A program made the translations under genes and the position numbers. This document shows, in pieces, positions 1 to 9,079 of a DNA stretch of 64,000 nucleotides. A model generated the notes under the pieces. The model was not told the DNA's origin. It did not search any database and saw only the letters and a program-made list of their open reading frames with translations. Source of the DNA: Isoetes taiwanensis (Eukaryota > Streptophyta > Lycopodiopsida > Isoetales > Isoetaceae); assembly GCA_021234155.1 (NCBI GenBank), contig JAJEKV010000072.1:2996299-3060298 (forward strand). The letters run 5' to 3'. Position 1 is the stretch's first letter. Each line of letters starts with the position of its first letter.

Positions 1-949
1 GGATCAGTCTCACCGAGTCCTGAAGTGTTCAAGAACCTATGGCCGGCAAAGAATGCAGATGGACCACAACTTTGTTCGGGTGGGTTATCTTTAAGGTGAT
101 GTGGTTTTACATAGGATTTGTAAATATTTTGTGCCTTCTGCATCTGTAATGTATTTGCTCTAAAGGGAGAATCAAACCGATGTTCTTAGCATCTAATGTT
201 TATGTCCAAGATTGGTTACGCATATTTGGTAATTATTGGCGGTTGGAAGCAGACTTGGGAATACCCAAAAAGAAGGACAAGGTTGGATTCCCCTGTCTAA
301 ATGAAAGCGACAATCCTAATGGTAACCTCGGACTTTGCCAATGCGTTCCTCTATCCCCGAAATGAACGGCATTTTGTCGAAAAGGACATCGGGCTTAGCT
401 ATATCTATAAACATTAGGCTTAAGAAATTTATTAGCCAATTAGGTTATTCGAAAATGGTAAATCTTTTGTAGTTTTATGGGAGTTTTTTTGAATCCAAAA
501 TGCACTTGGCATTCTCCACAATACCTTGGATCTTCCCATCATGTTGCAAGATTTCAAAGATCGCTTGCTAATAAATGAATCTTTTCCTCGTCAAACTTTG
601 CCACCTTGGTTCGATCAAATCAAACAAAAGCCTCCCCGCGGAATAAAGGTAACTATGCACCATTAATGTCTTGAAAAGGTCGGGTTTCTTTTTATCCAAA
701 GTGCTAATGGAGGGCTCAATCAAAGAAAGATTATCCGTAAGTGTGTCGCTTAACCTCGTACTCCATTTCATGAGACACACCCTTTGTTTTGAAGTGAAAA
801 TTTTTGAATTTTCTGTCTGCAGCTATATTGCAAAGAGACAACCCATATTTCTGTTTCTGTGGTTTTTTTGTTTTTTCAGCAATGTCTTTTTATATTCTCC
901 GAAGACCCATATAAAATTGGCTTATGCAATCATCATTATTCATTTGTAG
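1..949. other. No confident gene; probable intron/5' part of the O-fucosyltransferase locus
   Basis: AT-rich sequence with no open frame of convincing codon pattern. The first 95 bases read on the + strand as a short Ser/Pro-rich peptide that could be an upstream exon of the gene whose exons begin at 950, but no splice pair supports it. Nothing else is recognised. Confidence 0.3.
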
Positions 950-1392
950 ATTTGCAATCTTTGTGGTGGTGTGCACTCTTGAATGCTACTCTTGTTGTAC
1001 CAGTGGTCCATCTTAATAGTGTTTGGCAAGATAGAAGGTGAGAATTGCGTTTAATTCAATCTTAACCTTATCATGTCTTAGAACGATGGAACTTGGACTT
1101 AAGCCAGTTGTGGGTCTATCTTTGTTATCGGATTTATATGATTATTTGACATTATACATACTATTCTTTATAACATTTCTATTTTATTTATTTGCAGTAA
1201 ATTTGGAGAGATTTATGACGAAGATCATTTCATTAACTCATTGGCTACAAATGTTAGGGTAGTGAAAAAACTCCCTAATGAAATAATGGAAAGTGTCGGA
1301 AATTTAAGTAATGTCTTCAACTTTAGGGTGAAAGCTTTGGCACCAGCAAGCTTCTATCTTGAAAAAGTTCTTCCCAAATTGCTTGAGAATAG
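950..1392 (+). CDS. Two exons of a plant O-fucosyltransferase family protein
   Basis: Exon one is 950-1037 and exon two 1198-1392, joined by a 160-bp intron. The intron has a TTTGCAG acceptor and a GTGAGA donor. Exon two ends at a perfect AG/GTAAGT donor, and exon one is preceded by TTTGTAG. The splice joins AG to T in one codon, so the frame runs through. The peptide has the hallmarks of the plant GDP-fucose O-fucosyltransferase-like family (PF10250): LLNATLVVP, then a Trp followed by a short loop, then FGEIYDEDHFINSL, VRVVKKLP and ASFYLEKVLPKLL. These match the N-terminal third of the glycosyltransferase fold. The proteins are Golgi type II membrane enzymes acting on cell-wall or protein glycans; the substrate is not predictable here. 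The start exon and the catalytic C-terminal exons were not found, so this is a gene with long introns or a remnant. Both exons are free of stops, which favours a functional or recently lost gene. Confidence 0.8.
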
Positions 1393-1822
1393 GTAAGTTT
1401 TTTAGCACAAAACACAGGTAATATTGCAGGTTCAACTCCTGCATGTTTTCCAGCTATTTGCTAAAATTACATCAAGTAGTCATAGATAGCAATTCTAAAC
1501 TAAAGCGGAAGAATTAGGACGTTAAATGATGAGTCTAACTGCACGAGTGTAAACAAAAAGAAATGGTTCAGAATTTAGTTTCCTAATTGAGAATTTTCCA
1601 TCATTAGAAATTATAGTGCATTTAATTCGACATGTTAGCAATGTTATAATAAATCCAGACAAGCAGGCTAGGAACCAAAGACATTACAAAATAGTAACAT
1701 TAATTTGAAATGTAAATCCTTCACGTCAATTTAGTATCACATTATCAAGGGAATAGATTTCGGGAATTTAAATGATCTTACCTTTTAGCTATTGGACTAG
1801 TTAACATGACTAATTGTTTAGT

Positions 1823-1825
<3 letters not shown>
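1393..1825. other. Intron-like AT-rich sequence, nothing recognised
   Basis: This follows directly on the donor site at 1393. No exon, repeat or element end is visible until the poly-T tract at 1826. Confidence 0.4.
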
Positions 1826-1861
<36 letters not shown>

Positions 1862-1950
1862 GCCCTTCGTATTACTTGGGCTTCGACTGACACGAGGTTG
1901 GTAAAGAGAAATGTTCGCGGCGGCCAACCTTTTCATTTTGCAACACCATG
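1826..1950 (-). mobile_element. Short retroinsert with poly-A tail (- strand), SINE-like or 5'-truncated LINE tail
   Basis: A run of 33 T at 1826-1858 is the poly-A tail of a - strand insertion. About 90 bp of moderately GC-rich sequence follows, with a GGCCGCCGCG core unlike the AT-rich flanks. A short imperfect repeat, TTGTTTAG on one side and TTGTTAG on the other, may be the target-site duplication. The class is uncertain: it lacks the CTTACCCTC motif that precedes the poly-A of the L1 copies elsewhere in the window. Confidence 0.4.
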
Positions 1951-2278
1951 GTTGTTAGCATTATAGCCTTGATTAATATGTAAGCTTATGGACCCACCGA
2001 TTACATGTTGCATTTCGTTTGACAAGATATCTATTATGACTAATTCACATGACTCTTATAATGGTACCAATATGTTTGGCTCTGAAATAGAAGGTAGATT
2101 AATGTGCTGGCTGTTAGAAATTATTAGAGGATAGAACAAAATATCATAGAGCAACTTAATGACTTTGCTTGATTGACAACAACAACAAATGCAGAATCAA
2201 ATTGTTCTAATGGCATAAGTCATATCTATTCAAAAAACACACCTTATGTTAATGGTCTAAGCATTAAGCAAACTTCTC

Positions 2279-2502
2279 CTCCTCATAATCTAGTGGTAAC
2301 ACACTAGATCTAGCAACTATAGGTCTCGAGTTCGAGACCGCCCAGAATCGCACTCTGAACTGTTGGGTGTCAAAACCCACAGACGCAATGTAAAGTGGTT
2401 GGGGGCAGGGCCCAACCAAGCAATGTAGTGTGGTGTGTGGTCACATGTCCAGTTGGATGCTGCCTAGTGGCGTGACGTTAAAATACTATCTATCTATCTA
2501 TT
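2279..2502 (+). mobile_element. tRNA-derived SINE with an RTE-like 3' end
   Basis: An A-box-like TAATCTAGTGG at about 2286-2296 and a B-box-like AGTTCGAGACC at 2329-2339 lie at tRNA spacing, so this is a pol III promoter head. A 150-bp body follows, and the element ends in GTGACGTTAAAA and then (ATCT)n at 2487-2501. The GACGTTAAAA motif plus short-repeat tail is the same terminal design as the RTE LINE copies at 24.3, 45.1 and 51.3 kb. SINEs that borrow the 3' end of their partner LINE are well known. The inference is that this family was mobilised by RTE, not by the poly-A L1. No clear target-site duplication is visible. Confidence 0.65.
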
Positions 2503-3125
2503 AACATTATTACATGTATTCAAAACCATTGGAAATAATCATAGTGGCACTGTTCATATGGGATCGATGAAAACACTGTAGCATCGAAAATGTCATTCAT
2601 CTTAGAACCAGATAATGCTTACATGTTCTCCGGATCGCACCTTGTATTTTCCAATACCAAACCATCTGCACTGCTCATTCATTTATTTTTGCAGTCCGGC
2701 GGTCAAGCCAGACCGCTTGCAGGTTGCCGAATCCATCTGAGCTTCATGCCTTCATAATATTGGACCGAGCTGTTTGAACCGAAATTGGCTCCAAGGATCT
2801 CGACGAACTCATTCGAATATTCCCCTATCTTGATTCAATCGTTTTAACCATTAGTTTAATATTCCATACCTAGGTCAAGTTAATGACCTAATGTATGAAA
2901 CATTGATCCCTTCCTTAACTGCTTAACTTGAACAAAATGAATTTCTTTGCTTGCTCAGTTCTTCAATTTTGTTCTTCTGCATAAATACTCTAAGTACTCA
3001 ATCTCCATTATCAGTACTTAATTGCCAATAACATAATATAAGGATTTTCATCTGTCTCAGCATTTTATAACTGTCTTGAACATCTTCAACACAAATTATG
3101 ACATGAACTCCAACACTGACAACAC
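2503..3125. other. Non-coding, nothing recognised
   Basis: Mixed AT-rich sequence. A pyrimidine-rich TTTATTTTTGCAG at about 2683-2695 looks like an acceptor, but the following GC-rich 60 bp gives no recognisable peptide. Confidence 0.3.
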
Positions 3126-3185
3126 CTCATTAAACGTGCCATCTCCTCCAATAGCGATTACAACAGCAGCACCATTGCAGATGGC
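3126..3185 (-). CDS. Single 60-bp exon of a diacylglycerol/sphingoid-base kinase-like gene
   Basis: Read on the - strand, a TTTTTTCAG acceptor at 3186-3194 precedes exactly 20 codons ending at AATGAG/GTGTTG. They encode AICNGAAVVIAIGGDGTFNE. GGDGT-x-NE is the nucleotide-binding glycine-rich signature of the DAGK catalytic domain (diacylglycerol, ceramide and long-chain-base kinases, YegS-like proteins). The preceding A-I-x-x-GA-x-x-VIA matches the plant LCBK2-like branch in pattern. No other exon of the gene was found nearby. A small phase-0 exon with intact splice sites among repeats fits a gene with long introns, though a captured or decayed fragment is possible. Confidence 0.6.
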
Positions 3186-3555
3186 CTGAAAAAATTCAAT
3201 ACTACAATTCAAACCTAATATATACACAACGAACTCAGAAGACAGAAAAACATTCCATAGATACAGGAGGAAAGATATAAAAAGATATCGTACTAAATAT
3301 ATCTTGCAAACAGTGAGATCATTCGTTCAATTTTAACCTCAAATGGCAAACTTATACACAGTTCTAATACATGGGCATATATGTGTCCTCACAAATATGG
3401 CAGATGTGAAACGCATAAAGAGATATGAATGTGTGGAACACGCATGTACATATCTTCCATGTTAAGAGTATTATCCTACAATATTCTACCTTATTGTACC
3501 ATTGTGGTATTTAAGTACTCGTCTACATGCTCTCAATAAAAAGATACAATTATGC

Positions 3556-4012
3556 CACCTAGGCTCCAACATGTCACCTAAAACATGCCAAGGTGTCTCA
3601 AACATGCCACCTAGGCTCAAACATGCTAACGTGGCTCAAATGTGCCACCTAGGCTGCAACATGCCACCTAGACTCAAGCATGCCATGCAGACTCCAACAT
3701 GCCACCTGGGTGCAAACATTCCAAGGTGGTTCAAACGTGCCAAGGTGGCTCAAACATGCCACGCGGGCTCCAACATGCCATCTGGGCTCCAGCATGCCAC
3801 CTAGACTCAAACATGCCAAGGTGGCTCAAACATGCCATGCGGGCTCCGACATGCCATCTAGGCCCAAACATGCCACCTAGGCTCCAACATGCCAAGGTGG
3901 CTCAAACATGCCACATGGGCTCAAACATGGCACCTAGGCTCAAGCATGCCACCTAGGCTCCAACATGCCAAGGTGGCTCAAACGTGCCAGCTATGCTCTA
4001 ACATGCCATGGC
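3556..4012. repeat. 19-bp minisatellite (about 24 copies)
   Basis: Repeats of an ACATGCCACCTAGGCTCAA-type unit run from about 3556 to 4012 with variants at several sites (CTAGG, AAGGTGG, GCGGG). Because 19 is not a multiple of three, every + strand frame is open and reads as MPPRLKHA/TCHLGSN-like repeats. The open frames here are by-products of the repeat, not genes. Confidence 0.9.
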
Positions 4013-5700
4013 TTTTAAAATTTCTTTTACACCATGACATTTCCACATGAATACTTGATTATCTCATTCTCATGCTCCACATTACAATTCATATCCTCAT
4101 GCCCACAATTCATATCCTCAAAACAAGAATCGATCAATGTTTGATCCAGGTCCAGAACAAGAGCAGGCTTACCCTTGTGCTCTGGAGCTTGCTCTGGAAG
4201 CAAATAATGGTGTCGGCGATGGCCAAGATGCTTGTGCTAAGATAACCACAACTCTGATCAAAGGGGTGAAAAATATGATTGATAATAGATACCATTTTAA
4301 GGATCACAAAGGACCAACTAGGAGCTATTCTACAATTTCGAGCAGAGCAAATACGACAAAGCTATGATAAAGCTTTGAAACAAAATGGGGCCAATTTCAG
4401 GTTTTATTACTAAGATTAAAGGAATAAACTCTTTGTGGCGGCTATCAGATGAGGAAATGGAGACCAGCACTATGATCAATGAAGGAAGAAGAGCAGTTTA
4501 AATCCTCCTAATAAAGAGCTTATACTATTCATCTGCAGTTGTCAAATAAATAAAGAAGTGACCGGGACCGAGCACGAACAAAACAATGACAGTTTTGAGA
4601 TCGCAAAAAGGAAGTCTCCAAACCGCAAAAACCATACTTAGCCTGTTGGATCCAGTCCCCGTCTTTCTTTTAGGGCGATGATATGTGCTGAAGGTGCTCA
4701 CAGATGGTCGAAGAGGGACCCTGCCATTTTCTAAAGCTTTTTTAATTTCTTAGGCCCCAGGATCAGAAAATCTAAAATCTAACGGTTGATATCAATTTTA
4801 GATGAGGTGGCATGAGGTGGCTTACCACATAAACACCTTAGAATTGCATCAAAGCATGCATCTCGAGTTAGGCAACCTTGCTAATCAAACTCAAGGAAAT
4901 ACAGTCAATAAGTCAGGACAAGTCAAATAAGCATGCTCTTGGTAACAAAAATTGCTCTAAGTTCTTGAAGTTCCCTTTGCCAAATACTTGCTTTGTCCAT
5001 TTGTTGCAAAAATGCCTAGTCATCATCAAACATTTGCCACATCACCCATGGAAAACCAAAGTTGCACATTTTTTTTTTACTTTTGGCCTAGTCAAAAGTT
5101 GGCCTTGCTTATGTGGCATGACATGTCACCATTGATGTGCCCTGGCTTTGGGACTGTTGAATCGGCCTCTTGAGGTGGCACTCTCTGATGAGGCCTCCCT
5201 TCCACGCTTCAAGCCGTTGGCTATAATTTTTTGTTGAGAGTAATGTAATATGTATTTGGATCCATTGGTTTTTCTTGGTTTGGTTTGCACCATTGAAAGT
5301 TTCGTGGGGTTAGAGGCAAAAAAAGAAAAAACCGAGGCCCTTGATGTGGCACAAGGGAGGGAATATTCTCTCCATCAATGGCCCACAAAACAAGATTAAA
5401 ACATCGCATTAAGCATTAAGGATTACAAAGTTGAGTCAGAATGAGAGATTGAAAATAATTATTTTCATTTGTGATTAAGTAAACATTGTGATTGAATAAA
5501 TAGTAAAGCATCCAACGGTTTGGATGAATGAGATAAAGGGTCGAGATTGTGATCCTAGTCCTTTGATCTCATTGGCCAGAATTAAGGGCCGAGATTGAGG
5601 GGGCTAGATCGTAACCCGGCCGTTTTCCTTTTGCTCCACAATTTGGCGCCTTGTTCTGCGCCTTCTCTTTCTTTATTCTCTTCTTCCGATCCTTATCTTT
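4013..5700. other. No supportable gene
   Basis: Mixed sequence with short open frames only (for example 4137-4367 on the + strand, no recognised domain). Direct GAGGTGGCATGAGGTGGC repeats lie at about 4803-4821. Pyrimidine-rich CTCTTTCTTTATTCTCTTCTTCC at about 5663-5685 resembles a plant 5' leader, but no gene can be tied to it. Confidence 0.3.
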
Positions 5701-6102
5701 GGCTATGGAGATAGCACAGTGGCTATGGCGGCATTTTGGGTAAGCTTTTGTCTGAAATAGAGCAAGGGCGTGGAGTAGTAGATGTTTGGCCGGATTTTTG
5801 GATATGCAGAAGCAAATTTACAGCTATATGGCTGGCGTAGCTGCATGCATAGAAGGCCGGATTCACAGCTGCAGTGCTAATGAGACCTTCTTCGCCCCTT
5901 TTTCGCATAGTTGGTCGCCTGAAATAAACCCATCTCATTCTAGTTTTTATATTGGTTCTGATCATGCCAATCTCTACTTCTGATCTGCTTTTATCTGTTT
6001 GTTTGTTTCTTAGTTCCGGATTTTGCATTTAAGATATGGTCTTTTCGTTCAGAATGTGCAGGACTGAACAAGATAATGTGCCTTGCAGACCAATCTAAGA
6101 TG

Positions 6103-6278
6103 TTCAATCCATTACAATCTGCTTCTGCTTCATCCGCTTGCAAGATATGCCCTAGTTTTTGAAGATCCGGCCTCAATCTTTATGCATATTCTGTTTCAAT
6201 CCGTTGCAATCTGCTTCCACTTCATCCGCTTGCAAGATATGCCCTGGTTTTTGTAGATCCGGCCTCAATCTTTATGCA
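6103..6278. repeat. Direct duplication, about 83-bp units
   Basis: Two copies, about 6103-6185 and 6195-6278, share TTCAATCC, AATCTGCTTC, TTCATCCGCTTGCAAGATAT and GATCCGGCCTCAATCTTTAT with a few differences. They lie in a C/T-rich leader-like region between 5.7 and 6.5 kb that shows no coding sequence. Confidence 0.75.
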
Positions 6279-6529
6279 ACAATGGCCCTGGCAGATCCGT
6301 TGCTAAGCTAAGGCGCTGGGCTTTGTCTGGTAATTTTTTCTTAGATTTTTTTGCAAAAAAACGTTCTTACTTATAGATCTGTTCACTAATTTCGCAATGG
6401 CAGATCTGAAGGTAAGCTCAGGCGCCAGCAAGCTTCTTCACGCTTCAGGTACGATTTAAGAACCTTTCATTTTCCATTTGAATACTTGATGTGAGTTGGT
6501 CGCAATAGGCTAATCTGGGCTTGCTATTT

Positions 6530-7201
6530 CTAGGTTTCCAGGTCAGGCTGAGAATCAGTTCTGCCTTTATCAGCAGCAGGCAATTTCTTTATAACTTTTT
6601 CTGCTGCTCTGTTAGGGTTTGTTGGGCATTCTTCTTTACCAACAGAAGTTTCCTTTTGCGTTGGTACTTCTTTGTTCTGCAGTGCATTTTGCCCCTTTGG
6701 AGTACAGGAATCAGGTTTTATTCTCTTTGCTATCTGCTTTTCCACTTTTTCCTTTTCCTTTTCTTCATCAGATCCTCTGCTTTGCCCTTGCAATGCATTT
6801 GGCGCTTTAGGACTACTGGGTCCAGAAGATTTTTTCCTGTATAGAATACTGCTGCTTTTTACATTTTGAAACTTGATATCCTGTTGCTGCTGAGATGAAA
6901 CTCTGCTCAGATTATCTTCCTTTTCCTCCCCTAATACTGTAAACTTCTCCAACTTGGAATTTTTCGTTATAATAGAGTTGCTGGTCTTAGCTGCAGCGTA
7001 CTTCTGCTGTTTTCTTTTTTGACCATTGGCGATGGCAGATAAGCTTTCTGCAGAACATGGCAGGATTTGAGGCAGAATCGGGGCTTTCAAGTATGGCCAC
7101 TCCAAGCAAAACCTTTGAAAGGAATAAAAAGATGTTGCTGCAGAACTAGAAAGGAATAGATAACATGCAGTTGAATTTGCGTTAATAAAATACGTGAGCA
7201 T
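6530..7201 (-). CDS. Hypothetical Lys/Glu/Gln-rich protein ORF
   Basis: A 223-codon open frame. The first 60 residues are hydrophobic and Ser-rich and may not be translated from the first Met. The remainder is strongly charged and low in complexity (DEEKEKEKVEKQIAKRI, QQQQ, KKSSGPSSPK), as in disordered nuclear or RNA-binding proteins. No domain is recognised and there is no homologue elsewhere in the window. The unbroken length in AT-rich DNA and the biased charged composition argue for real or recently real coding sequence; no splice sites or neighbours support a gene model. Confidence 0.3.
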   Translation of the reverse strand: MLTYFINANSTACYLFLSSSAATSFYSFQRFCLEWPYLKAPILPQILPCSAESLSAIANGQKRKQQKYAAAKTSNSIITKNSKLEKFTVLGEEKEDNLSRVSSQQQQDIKFQNVKSSSILYRKKSSGPSSPKAPNALQGQSRGSDEEKEKEKVEKQIAKRIKPDSCTPKGQNALQNKEVPTQKETSVGKEECPTNPNRAAEKVIKKLPAADKGRTDSQPDLET

Positions 7202-7277
7202 GAACTAATTTTATGAACTGGTTTGTTGTAACAAAATATGTGAATAAACTGGTTTTAAAACATGCTCTAAACAGTAG

Positions 7278-8983
7278 CACTACAAGAAATGCTGAATAAG
7301 AGTATTCAAAGTTTATATATTTTGAATGAGTGTATTCAATGCAACAATTCCTTGTTTACTATTACAATCATCTAACTGTCTCTCGTGACAATAGAAAAAT
7401 CGCTAATCTTAAGTTTGATATCTTTGTTGTTTTTGTTTACTTTGAACACATTGTTTCTACACTACCCAAAAAAAAAATGTTATTGTAACAAAAACAACAC
7501 TAGAAAAAACATGTGTTATTGAAAAACAACACGTGGTTGCAATACAAATACTAAAAATAACATGTGGAAAATTGAAGAAAAACCGTGCTAAAAAAAATTA
7601 TATATAAGGACCATGCATTGTTTTTAGCTAAAGGCCACATTTAAGAACCGTGCATTGTTTCTTTTTTTGAGCGAAACCACTACGAGACCACTACATTTTA
7701 ACCACTACATTTTAACTTGTAGTCTAATCTTAAGTGCTTGAACGTGAAAAACATTTATGATAAATAGTCTTAACCACTAGTCATATGGACATGAATAACA
7801 TTTATGGTTAATGATCTTAACCAATAGGCATATGGATGTGAAAAATGTTTATAGTTAATAGTCTTAACCAGTAGTAGACTACTATATTTTAACTACTTGT
7901 TTTAATCTAATCTTAAATGCTTGGACGTGAAAAACCTTTGTGGTTAATAGTCTTGACCACTAGGCCTATGGAATTGAAAACATTTATGGTTAAGAGTCTT
8001 GACCACTAGGCATAAATGTCAAGAAACTATGCAGTCATAGAACACAAATGCATACATATATAATCAATAAGACTGCCCTTGTTTTCATTCATTAACCAAA
8101 AGTTCTTCAGATCATAGAAAGGTAGTGATTTGTCATCATCACCATTGTTTGTATGATTGAAGAAACTATTAGGTCTTCAGTGAAAAGATCGCCATTCTTT
8201 CTATGCAGTAACTTAAGAAGCTTAACACTAGAAATCGTTTAGTGGTTTATCATTATTAACAAGTACACTTTGAGTGGGAAGGGCGTCATGCCTTTTATGC
8301 ATTAATTGAAATGCTTTAGACTAGAAGCCATTAGTGGATTACCAACTTTAATAAGTACTACAATACGTAAGAAACCATCCATAAGTTCTTAATGGTTTTA
8401 GTCTATTAACTTGAAATGCTTCAGACTACATAACATTACTAGTTTATCAATGATAACTATGAACCTAATGCATTACAAAACCATGCACATTGTGAGCAAA
8501 ACAATTATATCTAATTTTGATAAGCACAATAGTGCTTTAATAGAAAACCCTAAACACTTTGACTAATCAACTAATAGTGATTTATTGCTATTAACACAAT
8601 TCAAACCGTGCAGGTTTACCATGAAAATTAGCCGGGCCAGTTTTCCACAATAACAAACCACAACAACTACCACATTATGAAATCACATGAATAGAGCACT
8701 ACATTGAAACCACATCCACAACCATCACGTTATACCACATGGACAAACCGTACCCTAAAAACAATATAATGTACCACATCCACGTACCAACATATAACAC
8801 CACTTTCACAAACACTAGAAATAAGCCATTTATAATCACCATGACGTAATATCACCTTAACAAACCTTACAAGAAGACCAACTAGTTTAGCCACATATGG
8901 TTTTTAATGAAATTAACCCCCAAACACCCATTAGTTTTGTAGAATGGTTTTCTAGTCACAACCATAGAAAAAACCATGTAGTG
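7278..8983. mobile_element. Non-autonomous CACTA-like DNA transposon made of subterminal repeats
   Basis: The left end CACTACAAGAAATGCTG at 7278 is the classic plant CACTA (En/Spm) terminus. A matching outward CACTA (reading CACTACATGGTT on the - strand) ends at 8983. The interior is AT-rich and gene-free. It contains degenerate arrays: about five 50-60-bp units with TTATGGTTAATAGTCTTAACCACTAG at 7738-8020, and three roughly 115-bp units with TTAGTGG-TTATCA at 8200-8460. Such arrays are typical of CACTA subterminal regions, where the accessory protein binds. The 3-bp flanks (TAG and TTT) do not match, so the right end may be wrong or worn. Confidence 0.45.
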
Positions 8984-9025
8984 TTTTAATTTTGGGTGCC
9001 TTGTGAAGGCTAGTACGAGCGTTCG

Positions 9026-9079
9026 GCTCACATGAAGCGAATTGGGCTGGGGCATACAAATTGTTCGCGCCGTGCGATC
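9026..9079. repeat. Degenerate split-palindrome cassette (weak)
   Basis: GCTCACATGAAGCGAA is followed after 22 bp by TTCGCGCCGTGCGATC, directly at the start of the transposase-like frame. It resembles the cassettes at 11.7-25.2 kb, but the spacer is shorter and only about 10 of 16 arm positions pair. Confidence 0.4.

Noticed and set aside
3502-3956. Three overlapping 66-100-codon + strand frames
   Set aside because: They are by-products of a 19-bp tandem repeat with no stop codon in the unit.
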